A stretch of DNA of 64,000 bases from Lepas anatifera. Its lineage: Eukaryota; Arthropoda; Thecostraca; Lepadidae. This document shows, one piece after another, positions 1-11,851 of this stretch (positions are counted from its first letter, which is position 1; every line of letters starts with the position of its first letter). A program made the translations under genes and the position numbers. The notes beneath the pieces are model-generated. The model was not told where the DNA came from. It searched no databases and saw nothing but the letters and a program-made list of their open reading frames with translations. Location of the stretch: positions 891,001-955,000 of the forward strand of contig JAOTON010001820.1 of NCBI GenBank assembly GCA_034440635.1, read 5' to 3'.

Positions 1-225
1 GTCAAATTATATATCATTCGATTCGGCTTACTGAGAGGATTCATATAGTTCAAGTCGTTTTGCTCTATCTTTACTTGTTCAGATGTAATGGCCGAAAAAC
101 TTAATTTACATGTTATCCCTATGACGGCATGTTTTGACCTCTAGTGACCTTAAATGTGACCTGACAAAAAAATGTTTCAAATGTTTTCGATGGGGAAGTG
201 GATTGGCAGCCCAACACCGTTTACC
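1..225 (+). repeat. Left arm of long inverted repeat
   Basis: Pairs with 1424-1651 in reverse orientation at high but imperfect identity. It contains several TGACCT half-sites and the shared motif TCATTCGATTCGGCTT also seen near 22095 and, in weaker form, near 34770. Confidence 0.8.
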
Positions 226-597
226 GTTTTAAGATGCATTTTCATCGTAAGAAGAAAAAAAGAATAAAATGGTGCGCTTAGATTGTTTCAACTACATTTC
301 TATAGACATCTTATTCTATTATTTCTCACGTTTTAACTTTTTAAGTGTATAAATCACCCTTCACAGCGGCCTTAATCTGCTAAATGGCCGAGCTAATGCT
401 CCTTTTTGACATTAACAATGCACCGCATCGAGACCGTCGGGATGACGCGGCAATTTTCGACTACTCTGACGACTTTTTGCTTAAGCGGTATAGGCTACCT
501 CGAGCGATGCCTGACCGGTTATGATATCAGTTGTAGCCAAAATTAGAGAACGAATAGAGGAGCCAATATTTTTGTGAGCAAGCAAGTGGCCACTGCC

Positions 598-954
598 CTA
601 CTCGTTCAGGGAGAGGGCAATGCCGAGCATCTCCACAATATTTTGATATATCTCTGGAGGGGGTGGTGGAGGCGGACCACCTCCAGTGCCTTGGCTTCTT
701 CTCTTAAAATTTGCCACCTCCCGTTTCGATATTAACTTTAAATCCGTCCACTTCTTTCGAAGCTCATCTACATTTCTGGGTATGGCCGTTTGCATGCAGA
801 AGTCTTTCTCTACAAACTTTCATGCCTCAGTTTTCTGGGCATTGCCACACCCTGGGCCAGAAAACCGACCCAGGATGCCCTGCAGGTTACGCTCAACAGC
901 GTGTACTAGCGCATCCACCTCACTGTCAGAAAAGTTTGGTTTACGCTTAGACAT
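598..954 (-). pseudogene. Myb/SANT-like DNA-binding protein, broken by one nonsense codon
   Basis: A 119-codon frame runs from an ATG at 952-954 to TAG at 598-600. It reads as a Myb/SANT-like (MADF/zeste-type) domain of the kind found in MSANTD proteins and in the accessory gene of PIF/Harbinger transposons: a basic start (SKRKPNFSDSEVDALV), a central DELRKKWTDLK helix and the family-typical TGGGPPPPP linker. Codon 45 is TGA (820-822), where this family usually has tryptophan, so one substitution truncates the protein. Otherwise the frame is intact, which suggests recent inactivation, or that the second half alone (598-795) could still be read. The expected role is binding the element's own ends. 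It is the only gene-like unit inside the inverted repeats. Confidence 0.75.
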
Positions 955-1423
955 ATTTGCTATGACTAGCGATGTCCCCGATAATCCCAAAAGATTGCAA
1001 AATAAGAATGAATAGATTCACAACATTTCATTGTTACTATTTTCACTTGGGATGGGACGTGCTTCACTTCTTGCATTTGCATACACAAACAGCTAACCCG
1101 GCTAAGCCTTAAATTAAAGCGTCCAAATAGATATTCGTATGAAAGACGAGATCAGCCTGATAGAACTTCTTTGTGTTTAAGTGGGTTATTCAACTTTAAA
1201 TTCAATTATCGGTCTATTTTCGATGAGTCTGCGTCTAGCTTACACTGTGGGTACCATGAATAGCACTACAAGGAAGCATTACAATGAAGGTGGAGTAAGA
1301 CAAAATAAGTCCATTAATCAAACATTTAACACGCGCATTGACGGGGGTCTGAGCCACCTTCGCATTGACGGGGGGTGGGTACCCGCCCCCTACGATCTCG
1401 ACAACCACGGTAGGTAGCAAAAA

Positions 1424-1651
1424 ACGGTAAACGGCGTTGGGCTGCCCATCCACTTCCCCATCGAAAACATTTGAAACATTTTTTTGTCAGGTCACATTTA
1501 AGGTCACGAGAGGTCAAAACATGCCGTCATAGGGATAACATGTAAATTCAGTTTTTCGGCCATTACATCTGAACAAGTAAAGATGGAGCAAAACTACTTA
1601 AACTGTATGAATCCTCTCAGCAAGCCGAATCGAATGATATATAATTTGACC
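1424..1651 (-). repeat. Right arm of long inverted repeat
   Basis: Reverse complement of 1-225. Just inside it (about 1345-1395) lies a GC-rich motif, GGGTCTGAGCCACCTTC, which recurs near 23640 in a second family member and marks a conserved inner boundary of the repeat. Confidence 0.8.
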
Positions 1652-2195
1652 TTGCTAGGTCAAATCAAGGATTTGACCTGACCTGAGGTCAGGTCAGGGT
1701 CAAATTATATAAAATGCATATAATTAGAACTGCAAAGCCTAGGCGAGTCTAATGCAGCTAAAATAAATGCTTTATCACCATTCGTTACTGAGCTATTCCG
1801 TAAAAACCATTTTTCCCATGTATTTCCAATGGTGAGTTCATGCCTCGTACCTGACCTTAGGTCATCAATATCAAAATACCCGAACATATTTTAGAGAACT
1901 CGGTGGGGCCATTATGTGATATGTGTTTCAATCGGATAAGTTCACTCTGCTTCGGCTTATGCTATCTCAAACGTTTTTTGAGGTCGGGTCACTTGAACTG
2001 TACTGGTGACCTGACCTGAGATGACCTAACCTTCAAAATTTCACAGAAATTGTAAAAATGATGAGGGAAAAGGTATGCCAAGTACGGCGGCGCTACACGC
2101 CGCCATTTTTCTGCTATCTCCGAAAATCCCGAGGGGCGGGTACCCCCCCCCCGTCAATGCGCGTATTAAGTCACCTACCGAGTAGACGTAAATAC

Positions 2196-2455
2196 TCTGT
2201 GTTAAAACAATAGGGCAACTTACGATAATCTTACGCAAAATCGACATGAATACCAAACTTAAGATGAACTTACGTAAGATGGTCGACGTGAATCGGAAAT
2301 TTCATTTTCATCGTAAGTTGTCTGCGACATCGCATTTTCGTCGTAAGTTTGACTTAAGATGAAAACCGACTTACGACGTCGACCTGAATACCAAAATATC
2401 TTACGATAATCTCGTAACTTAAGATGAACTTAAGATGTCGACGTGAATACGGGCC
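2196..2455. repeat. Dyad-rich interspersed repeat (CTTAAGATG / TCGACGTGAATAC motifs)
   Basis: Several interleaved direct and inverted copies of TTACGATAATC, CTTAAGATGAACTTA, TCGTAAGT and TCGACGTGAATAC make an imperfect foldback structure with no reading frame. A fragment of the same motif (GATGCATTTTCATCGTAAG) occurs at about 233-252. It resembles a MITE or SINE remnant of unknown family. Confidence 0.5.
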
Positions 2456-3589
2456 CAAGTGAGCCATGCCAACCCAACGACTCAGTCTTCTTAATCGAGC
2501 CATTCAGTTAAAGACTTCAGGTGAACCAAATTAACTCATCGACTCAGGACGCTGAGTGGAACCAGAATTAATGTTGTTAAGGCTAAAAACGCTGGGTCAG
2601 CTGATAAAACTGCACATAAGAAATGTATTTTGGGGTGAGGGGAGGGTGTGAGAGCAACTCGCGAATTGCACGAAACCAAACGATTGGGGTTTAGCTTGGA
2701 TCGATAAGTAAACGCCTATATACCAGAATTGTTGCTACAGTTCATTTTGTGCGCATTTGCGCACAGTTTCCGAGCAGGGATAGCCAGCTGTTTGTGATCC
2801 CTTGAGCTGTATGGCCCTAGCTGTCCGGGCGCGGAAAGCCCTTGTCAGATGGCATCATGAAGAATGTAAGCGTGTTAAAAGCAAAACTGGCATATTTTGC
2901 GATTGATTGGAACCTAGCAAAAAGGGGAGCAGCCGACCTGCCAGAGACGGGGTCGCAATGTATGGATCGTTGATTGTGAGAAAAGCTTTGATGTCTCTTT
3001 CACCTGAGCATTCCGACGTTCCTGAGTTTTGCTGCGCGAAAACCCTATAAAAGCTACGTCTTGGAATCTGACCATTAACATTGACATGCGAAAACTGTAA
3101 CTTATTCGGAAGGAACGCTTGAGATGAATGTTTTTATTGGAGAATAAGATGAGCCAGGCGTAAGTCATATCACAAGTATGTCTGAATTGTGACTGTGCAG
3201 AAGTTCGTTTACGGTTCTCTTCCAGGGAAAATCTGAGGGTACTGCAGTCCCGAGCTGCGAAATACTCCATGTAATCAGTCGGCGGGCCACTAAACCCTAA
3301 AAAATTAAGGATAGATATTCTTTGTAATGGCTTTTCTAAATTGTGAAGCTTATGCTCATTTTAAAAACATATCTAACCTAACTTCTAAATAGCAAGAGAT
3401 CGAATTGGCTCTACCACAATACATGAGCGGTCGTCGATCTTTTATATATGAATGGTAGACATGTTGAACTGCGTGTTTCGTTTCTCGTCGTCTCAGAGGC
3501 AGTACTGAGTGCGCTGACTCGATACGACTGAGTGAAGGGCGTGAAGCAGCGATGAGCTGAGGTGTTGAGCCGTCGACAGTGAGGACCTG
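2456..3589. other. Stretch with no recognisable feature
   Basis: Mixed-composition DNA. The longest frames (for example 118 codons at 2914-3270, minus strand) resemble no family I know, and I see no tandem or inverted repeats. Confidence 0.5.
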
Positions 3590-4640
3590 AGAACCGGCCT
3601 GTTTGCCGTGGCGCGCCAAGTGAGAAAGGCGCGCGCAGTGGGGTCTGATTCCTGTGTTTGGCGCCGGCCGCCTCCTCAGAAGCTTCCTGGCCGGGGCGCC
3701 GCGTCACCCCTCAGCGCTCCCGTTTCCGGCGATAACGAGTCGGGGCCGGCGCTGCCGCTGCCTCGACTCTCACGCTGGCCTCAGTGCGCCCAGCTCCCGA
3801 CTCGTGTCATCTGCCCAGCGGCGCCCAGCACCGCCGCCGGCCGCCGCCGCTCGCTTCCGGCCAATCGGTGCGCTAAGTGGCGTCTTCTGGCCGTCTTCGT
3901 CGCCACTTCCTCCCGGTAACGATCAGCTCGCTTCACCTGCCGCGGCGCCGTCGGAAGTTTCTCAGCAGTCGCTGCTGCCGCTGCCGCTGTCGAGGGTCCG
4001 TGCCATCAGCTCCCGATCGCAGCTCCGGGCCTCTGACCGGGGCTGATAGGAGTACAACTATCGGCTCCTGATTCTTTGTGAGGTGTCAAGCTGTTTCCGT
4101 ACTTGGGTACCCTTATCAGAGTTTAATTCAAGGGAGGTCTCGATGTCTTCGCAAGGCAGGGCAGTGGGCAATACTCATCCGCCATGATCTCATGCTTGAT
4201 TAGGTGGCGGATCCCAAGATGGCGGTTGACAGGACCCGCTACTGACTCCTCCTCACGGGGCCTGTGCAAGGGGTATAATTTCCTGCGGCGGATCATCATT
4301 GACGCCGGCGATTAGATCAGCGAAGGTGACGCCCCCTGCTGGCTGCAGGAGGGGCCTGTCACCGTCTGTCTGTCACCCTCACATTTCCGTGCCCTCTGCC
4401 GGTACCTGGGGAGAGGTTTACCCGCGACCCAGGAGCAGCCGGCGGCACACGGACAAAGCACATCTGCTGCCCTGGCCAGGGCTGACGGTTTAATCAGCGC
4501 CGCACTGGCCGCTGGATTAGGTGACACCGGCGGGAGACGCTGCGGAGGCCGGCGGCACCGCCCAGCACGCGCCGTTTGATGTCTCCGTTAAAGACGTCGG
4601 CGCCGGGCGCGGCCCAGGTAGACCGGGCAGCAGAACCGGT
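3590..4640. other. CpG-dense GC-rich block, possible promoter or first exon
   Basis: Positions about 3600-4070 and 4290-4640 are very GC-rich with many CpGs and open frames on both strands (up to 130 codons at 3654-4046). High GC removes stop codons, so the frames are weak evidence for coding. An unmethylated CpG-rich promoter or 5' exon is possible, but no domain or convincing splice site is seen. Confidence 0.25.
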
Positions 4641-7302
4641 GATTGGGGATTATGGCGGTACTCAATAATGCTTTGTCAGAAATGGACCTTTCTGTATTGG
4701 GTGTAAGAGGCCAAGAGTCGATCGGGCGGGCGCTAATAGAAGCACCCTTTGGGCTGACGTGCCGAAGTTTTGTGTCTGATTTCATGAACCTTGGCTCATG
4801 GGGTGCCCACAACAATTTGAAACTGGCCTTTTTGCCGCCTTGCTGAAGGAGTGTCCAATGAGCCCAACAAAGCCACACCATAAATGCTCCTCGTCATCAA
4901 AGTGCTTCTTGCTAACACTGGCTTCTGAAATGCGTGAACTGCAGATTTTATGAGGTTATGGAAGTTCTATCTTAATGAATTGTCCTCGACATACTTCAAT
5001 TAAATTGGCTTCCAACATCATCTATATAAAAACTAGTGGTATCTGGTCGATGTCATGAACTGAATTTCATTATTTTCACAAAATAACAAATACCATGCGC
5101 ACAAGGCAGACGGCATTGAATGCTTCCATTGTATGAGGATTTCTGTGAGTGAAGCGTTTATACCCCTCCCCCTCCCCCGGCTCATTCTGCTATATTCTCA
5201 TCTAAACCAGCGGGGATCTAAATCCATGACAAAGTGGGCAATGCACCAGAAACTATCAGTATAGTCCAGGTGCAGCCGGAAAAACAGCAAACACGAATAC
5301 CAACACGGCGACACACAGGCTTTATTTACATCCATCTGCCGCGATTGTGAATGGCGCCGGTTACGGGCGCGCGAGGCGCCTGCGCGCGCCGGCGGCCGGA
5401 GCGCACGGTGGTCCTAATCCCGATCCGATCATGCCCAATTGGGTGCGTCTGAGCGGCGTGTAACGCTGCGGATCAGAAGCACTAAAAAGGGCCGACCATG
5501 GACCGATAATGAGGATGTCAGCCCGATGGCGGAGGACATGGTCAGAGCTGACGGTGAGGGGACGCCGGCCCCACCCTCCACCACCCGCGTGGCCCAGTAC
5601 CATCAGCGGACACCGACTGCCAGTTCAGAGTAACCCGGACGCCTGTCTGCTGTTGCGGCGCCTGCGGGAGCCTTCACTAAATGAACGCCGGAAATGGTGC
5701 TCAGCGTTTGCTCCATGGGGTTTTTGTTCGCTGCTTTGATGCGAGGTTACTTGCTTGGCACCTCGGGTTTACTGGTGATACGACTATCTTAGGAGGCTAT
5801 GCTGCTGCCCTACCCTACTGTCTAAGGAGCCTCCACCCCCTCGAATAGGAGGCCCCTGTCTGTGGAGACCCATTTTGCGCTTGTCCCCAGCCTGAAACTG
5901 TGGTGGAGCCCTTGCCCCTGAGAAGGGCAGGGGCTCTGACGAAAAAAATGGCACTGTTTCTGAATATTGTTATGAGAGACTCATTTCATGGACAGTTTGC
6001 CATTTTCCTTTTCAGTGCATCTATACCCTCATTAAAGGCTCTCCAGAACAAAGCAGGGGCCAGATTCTGAATTCGATTATTCTACTGAAAGATAAGAAAG
6101 CCTCATTATAGTCATCTGGATTTTAAGTCATTTTCTAATAACCTACCATGACATCTCTGCTTCTTCATAGCTCCCAAAATATGCTTTGCATGTGTAGCGA
6201 GACATTTCTTTTTGAAAATAAACATAATGAGTAACTCATAATTATTTGAAAATTTCGCCCAAAACTGGATTGATATAGCCCTGTAAACATGAACGCGTCG
6301 AACCATTTACAAGTAAATATATTGTTTTATCCTGCACACCCTCGTGATTGCCGCTAGAGGTGCTGGCTGAGCTATGGAAGGCATCCGCGTGGGCTGGCAG
6401 TCCTGGCTGGGGACGCCTGTCATCGAACAGTTGCGGTAATGACGGGGCCGGCGTCGGACTCTTTGTTTGTCGGTCCTCCGCGGGTCTGAGACAGTGTCTG
6501 CTGGCCACAGCGCCTCCTCGACGGAGGCCGGCAGCTGCTGCCGCTGCCCCGCCGCTTTGTCGCCATCGCCTCAGCCACGTGGCCATTTGAACTATTGAAT
6601 AATCGGTATGCTAATTGTTCAGTTCTCCGTTGGCTGCTGGATTGCTGTGAAGTGCTGCCACCGAACTTCCGCGTCCCTCCACAGAGAAACGCGCGAAATG
6701 CAGCGGCGATTGGCGGCCGTAATTATGTGGGCGGGCCGCACGGGAACGACACTTTCGGCTCAAATGAGGGACGTATGATTCCTTTTCCTCAGCATGTATT
6801 GTTCAGCGGTGACAGGCTAGCCGTCTGATTAGGTTCGTGGCATCTGTAGAAGGAAAACGGAAACGGAAGTCGCCATCTTCGTTAAGTATGCAGTGATATG
6901 CGTCATGCCTCGGGAGTGGTGCAAGTAGTTGATTTCCGCAATGCTACTGGTTGTCAGCGAGTCACACTGTCGTTTGGGCCTTTCTTATGACGCTTTTTTA
7001 AATTTCACAAAGCTGCAATGCAAACATTGGGGCAACGAACTTATATTCTTAAAAGAGATGTGCAAAAACTGGTATATTGACCAAGGCAGTGTAGATGTGC
7101 ACGCTGTAGGGGAGAGTGTCCATTATGCGCCATGTTCCTAAAGGTGTCAATTCGAATGACTTTGGTTGTTCGATTGATACCAGTTTTTTATTTCAATTTC
7201 AAGAAACCACTCTATCAAACCATTTGGTAGTAAAGTGTTGACCTGAGTGACCCTCAAAGGAGAGGGATTGCTTTATGCAAATCAGGAGATATGTATCCTA
7301 TG
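4641..7302. other. Stretch with two GC-rich blocks and no recognisable gene
   Basis: GC-rich blocks at about 5340-5640 and 6340-6590 interrupt ordinary sequence. Frames of 60-114 codons there match nothing I recognise. No repeat structure is seen. Confidence 0.4.
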
Positions 7303-7450
7303 CAGGGATGCGGAGCCGAGAAAATTTTGGACGGTCCGGCTCCGGTCCCGGGTTATGATTTCGGCTCCGGCTCCGGCTCCGGGTTCAAGTGTCCTAACGG
7401 CTCCAGCTCCGGGCAAAATAGTCGGCTCCGACCGGCTCCGGCTCCGGCAA
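7303..7450 (+). mobile_element. Small GGCTCC-rich MITE-like repeat, copy 1
   Basis: Begins CAGGGATGCGGAGCCGA and contains repeated GGCTCCGGCTCC, ending in GGCTCCGGCTCCGGC, so the ends are partly complementary. A second copy lies at 8404-8524. No clear TSD is visible. Confidence 0.5.
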
Positions 7451-7905
7451 TGTACCTATATCCAGAATGTGATCGACACGTTCTCAAGGGCTTGAAAGTC
7501 CATCAGATACAAAGTGATTATGCTTTTGTACGAATGAAAAATGGCGACTGGATTAACGAACGCTCTTGACCAGATGTCGAAGGCCAGTGAACCTCAAAAC
7601 TGGACCAACCTACAATGCAGAGTATTCGTATGGCAAACTGCACTGCACTGTTATGGCAAACAGAAATATGGGTCAGACATGCCCGCAAACCCACCTAAAA
7701 ATTAAAGATACAACGATCAAGTAAAGCTTGGAAGGCCTGCAAAGAAAAATTTCGATGAGCTAACAGTGTTCAACATCGCAAAACACATCAGATAGGCTGA
7801 TGGTATAATTCTTTTTCGAGAAAAATCGAAACCAACCACCCTACTACCAAGGGCCTAGCAGATGGTTCACTCACTACACCACCCAATCGCAGTTGGAGAT
7901 TTTAT
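7451..7905. other. Stretch with no recognisable feature
   Basis: Ordinary-composition DNA between two small transposable elements. No frame longer than about 90 codons and no visible repeats. Confidence 0.5.
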
Positions 7906-7907
7906 TG

Positions 7908-8184
7908 CTTGACAGACCTAGTGTAAACACCTTTTTCAAAAAATTTATTCGGCCTTTGGGGGGCTAAAAGATAGTCTGCCCCCCCTTCCAGAGCTTTGGG
8001 AGGGGCCATGGCCGGAATGGTCTCTTTTGCGTCTGCCAACAGGGGCGGATGCAGGCCGACGGTATGGGGTAAATGGTGAAAATATATGGTTTTTTAAGAA
8101 AATCGGCAAAAATCGCCGAAAAATGGGCGGTTGGGGGCAAATGCCTTCTTTGCCCCCCCATGGATCCGCCAGTGTCCGCCAATG
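7908..8184 (+). mobile_element. Truncated hAT-type MITE (third copy of the 318/328-bp family)
   Basis: Matches the right half of the elements at 29750-30067 and 43714-44041, sharing GACAGACCTAGTGTAAACAC, the GGGGGGCTAAAAGATAGT segment and GCCATGGCCGGAATGG. The left half is missing. Its right terminal inverted repeat is split by a second element at 8041-8174; the last bases resume at 8175-8184. Confidence 0.75.
8041..8174 (+). mobile_element. 134-bp hAT-type MITE nested in another MITE's terminal repeat
   Basis: Ends are CAGGGGCGGATGCAGG and, in reverse complement, CACTGGCGGATCCATG. It is flanked by TCTGCCAA (8033-8040) and TCCGCCAA (8175-8182), a 7-of-8 match and the duplication length made by hAT transposases. 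Removing it restores the GCGTCCGCCAATG-type terminus of the host element. No coding capacity. Confidence 0.75.
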
Positions 8185-8403
8185 CTTTCATTTGTTGCCA
8201 ATTTCTGCCCATGCTAAATGGTCGGAGCGCATCCCTGCCCGAGTGTGAGACCGTCTACGGAACATCCTAGTTGCAATATTTCACTAATCTCGATATACAT
8301 AACATATCGAGAAAATGTAATATTTCAGGTGAATAAATGTGTTTCCATGCGACATCTCACGAGGTAAAATTTGACCAATTCACGTTTGATTTTTGTAATT
8401 TTA

Positions 8404-8524
8404 GAGCTCTTTGGGAGCCGAAGCCAGATCCTTTCTGACGGCTCCGGCTCCGATCAAAAGTGTTTCGGCGGCTCCGGCTCCGACTCCGGGCAGAATGATC
8501 GGCTCCGGCTCCGCATCCCGGATC
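8404..8524 (+). mobile_element. Small GGCTCC-rich MITE-like repeat, copy 2
   Basis: Shares the start GGGAGCCGAAGCC, internal GGCTCCGGCTCCG units and the end GGCTCCGCATCCCGG with copy 1 at 7303-7450. The end is complementary to copy 1's start, supporting short terminal inverted repeats. Confidence 0.5.
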
Positions 8525-10083
8525 CTATGAACAGTGATTTTGGCGGACCAGTAATTTGTTTCACGCCAAATTAGGTGGGTTTCAAGTCTTAGTAAGTAAA
8601 AATGATAAACGGGCAATAATTTCTCATATCAATCATCACAAACACAAACGGCCGCAGTGCACCATTATCACCAGTCAAAAAGAAGTTGTCACGTTTTAAA
8701 TGCACCAGCACCAAATGCATCACTACTCATTTGAACATTTAGTATCGTACATAAACATTTGAGGCAGTCTTGCATCGCGTACATAAATAAACTGATTTAA
8801 CATTGATGTTTTCCCAAATTAATCTACCCGCACACTTTTCTAAACGGGAATTAATTCAAACACATACAAGCCATAGAAAGACAAAAGTTGGCACTTAACA
8901 TGAAAACCTGACGTTAACACTTTATTTCTGCAAGAAACGAAATCTAGAATGATTTCCATCGTTGGAACATGGCGGCCCAAATGCGTCCGTGGGTGGCACC
9001 TTCTGCTACCGGTCTGTCAAAATGACCCAATTGCAGCGTTTTTAATGCGCTTATATCACGTGGATTAAACAGATAGACACGCTTATCGGATTGAGCGATG
9101 GCTCACATAACTTTGCAAAATAGTAATCATCTAAGAATCAATCAGCTCTTTAAGGCACCAACTCGTGCCTTTGCTGGGACAGCGATTCTAGTTCGAGGGG
9201 GCGTGTAATGGGCACTGACCGCCCTCAGCGCTGTACCTCAGCGTCCGACTCAGGCGACGAGACGGCTGCAGAATATTCGGGGTCACTTGAACTTGTCAAT
9301 GTCGGGAGCATTGCGGGAGTTTTACCGTTTTACCTTTGACTGTACCAGTCTGAGCTCTCGGTCTCACAGAACGCCTTCGCGAAACGCCGTTTCAGTCCCT
9401 TTGCGCTTGACCGGATCACCGTTGAAACAAACGGCAAAGCGTTGCTGGCCAGACTGGCCCCCAACATTTTGAGAGATGAGGATTTAGTTAAGCGATGGTC
9501 GTGATCCTCCGGGGATCGGCTGCTATTACTTTTAAGCGGGAAATAAAGGCGTTCGGCTTGAGCTTGGAAGGCTGGCTTACACCACTTCATGGAGAGCGAA
9601 ATCTCATCATTGAGCGGTAACGGAGTGGCTGGCTGACGCAGCAACAGCGGAGGAGGTCTCGTTTAAAACTGTCTTCCTTTAGCTGTCCCGCTCCGTCAGG
9701 ATAACAAGGTGGACAGGAATTTAACAAGTGGAAAGGATATTATTAGAGCTGTTGAAAATGGCCCTAACTCTCCTAAAAAGAAAGGGAAGTAGCTTCTCGG
9801 AGAAAATTCCATAACCAATAGATATGACAATGGCTGGCCGATTTCTATTCGGGAACCGGAAAACCACCATGGACTTCTCCCCCGACGTTTGTCGCCCTCC
9901 AGTCGGAGACTGAGGGGGGAGAGTGTCGTGGGTCAGTTTCTAAAAGTCCAGTCGGCACGTAGGAGAGAGCGGTGCTGACCGCGGCGTGACGTCACACTTG
10001 ACCAGTGGCAATGGTCCGACAAGTGGCGCGTGCCAGCCGCGTCACGCTGGCCGCGCCGTGCGATTAATTCCATTACGGCGCGG
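8525..10083. other. Stretch with no recognisable feature
   Basis: A 104-codon minus-strand frame (9330-9644) and shorter ones match no family I know. No inverted or tandem repeats were seen. Confidence 0.5.
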
Positions 10084-10470
10084 CCACGCGGCGTGCGCGG
10101 CGTCAGGTCTGCGACGCCGGCAGCGGCGGAGGGATCACGCGGCCTGCGCGGGGTCAGGTCTGCGACGCCGGCAGCGGCGGAGGGACCACGCGGCCTGCGC
10201 GGGGTCAGGTCTACGACGCCGGCAGCGGCGGAGGGACCACGCGGCCTGCGCGGGGTCAGGTCTACGACGCCGGCAGCGGCGGAGGGGCCACGCGGCCTGC
10301 GCGGGGTCAGGTCTGCGACGCCGGCAGCGGCGGAGGGACCACGCGGCCTGCGCGGGGTCAGGTCTACGACGCCGGCAGCGGCGGAGGGGCCACGCGGCCT
10401 GCGCGGGGTCAGGTCTGCGACGCCGGCAGCGGCGGAGGGACCACGCGGCCTGCGCGGGGTCAGGTCTACA
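10084..10470. repeat. 51-bp minisatellite, about 7.6 copies
   Basis: GC-rich unit containing GGGGTCAGGTCTGCGACG and GCCGGCAGCGGCGGAGGG. The period is 51 bp (17 codons), so reading frames stay open through the array on both strands, explaining frames of 120-232 codons there. Copies differ at a GCGACG/ACGACG position in a near-alternating pattern. Coding is unlikely because several frames are open at once. Confidence 0.9.
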
Positions 10471-11851
10471 ACCCTGCCGCCTCTTGCGGATGCCCATACC
10501 AGGATCTGATGGCAGACAGCTTCCCTAGGATGGGCGCTGGACTGGGAAGAGTCATTGGATTCTGGGAACCAGCGGTTTTGAATGAGAGGATACATGTGGC
10601 ATACGCGTGCTGCTGTCGGACTAGATGCCATGTAATAGTCTAGTGCCTGAGGTTTGAAACGCTAAAGGTAACCTCAAAATTCCACGTACGTAGAGGTTCA
10701 ACTGTGGTTTAAGCAGGAGTCTTCAGGAGACTGGTTCGAGAACCATGAAGAATTAGACACAATTGAGCAACAGTGTCTAACAATTTGTCCATTATATTCC
10801 CAGAAATGTATGCTTCGTCAGCCGTCGGTGACGAAACTTATTGAGGTTGATAGCTCTTACTGTCATGGTGGGCGGGCGCAATCGCTCTCTGCCGCAGCTG
10901 ATTCATCGGCAATGAAGGACGAAATCAGGAAACGCCGGGCCAACGCCTCTGGCCAGTGCGACACTCACTGTCGGCGGGGGCGGGCACTTAATGCCAGTAG
11001 TTCAATAACTGTATATACATTGATCGTGTGCTCCGGTACACCAAAGCTGCATAGACATGGAAATAGGGACATGGCTACGGATTTTTATCAGAGCTTAGAC
11101 GGACTTCGGACTGGCAATGTCCGGGGAGAGGGAAAGACAAACTTAAATATATTGGCTGCCTGTGAAGACGCATTCGCTGTATTTTACCACCAAAAATGTG
11201 ATTGGGAATTCTTTACGCAGGTCTACGCAGGTAATAAGGAAAGCAGAACTAGTCCAAGCCCCAACCTCCGGGGACGCTGTTCAGTGGAATGAATATGTGT
11301 TGCCCTGTCCTGGTTAAGTCCGTCCGGGTTTTTGCTTTTGTTGAATATCTGCTAAAATTTGAAGAAAAAAATGTATTAAAAACCAGTTGCCTTTTTCTCC
11401 TTCTCATCTCAGGCTGCATTTCACTCACACATCCTAATCGTGTAGGTCCTGGGAGCGCGCACATTGGAGGTTTTGTGGAAAAGCTAAACATATTTTGAGG
11501 ACAAATTTTCGGCTTTAGAAATTCTGGAAGGGCTCCTAGAGGTCCAGAATCCACGCAAAATGGTGCTGAGTAGCTCATTCGTTAGGGAGGCACCTTCCCC
11601 GCGGCGCAGACGCGGAATGTGCTTTCTGTGGATGAGAATAACTTCAACCCCCTCCAGTTTTCCCCTGTGCTTATTTTACTAGGGGGGGCGGCGGCAGTGT
11701 CCTCAAAGCTTCGGAACCAAAGTGCGCCCCCCCGTCTATGCGCTCGACACCACCACCTCTGCACAAGAGGAATAAATCCTACTCATGAAGCGCCGACCCA
11801 TAGCCTGAAATAAGTTGCCGCTCCCCACTTTATTAAAGTGCCGTTTCTCTG
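10471..11851. other. Stretch with no recognisable feature
   Basis: Contains a 160-codon frame at 10810-11292 that matches nothing I know. ACTGGTTCGAGAACCAT near 10732 resembles a tRNA T-arm but is a plain palindrome without the rest of a tRNA. Confidence 0.45.

Larger units (their letters stand above)
1..2030. mobile_element. Long-inverted-repeat DNA element with Myb/SANT-like gene (left end outside window)
   Basis: Positions 1-225 reappear as a diverged reverse complement at 1424-1651, including the motif TCATTCGATTCGGCTT and the block around GGGGAAGTGGATTGG. Between the arms lies a broken Myb/SANT-like gene on the minus strand. Beyond 1651 the right arm continues through AGGTCA palindromes to about 2030; this part matches the reverse complement of 21704-22125, so the true inverted repeat is probably near 600 bp and the left end lies before base 1. 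Related copies occur at 21.7-24.2 kb and 32.1-35.1 kb. No transposase is visible, so this copy looks non-autonomous. The superfamily is not identified; the Myb/SANT-like gene would suit a PIF/Harbinger relationship, but that is inference. Confidence 0.7.

Noticed and set aside
9933..10631. 232-codon minus-strand and 180-codon plus-strand frames
   Set aside because: Consequences of the stop-free 51-bp minisatellite on both strands.
10725..10750. tRNA B box (GGTTCGAGAACC)
   Set aside because: A self-complementary sequence with no A box or cloverleaf around it.
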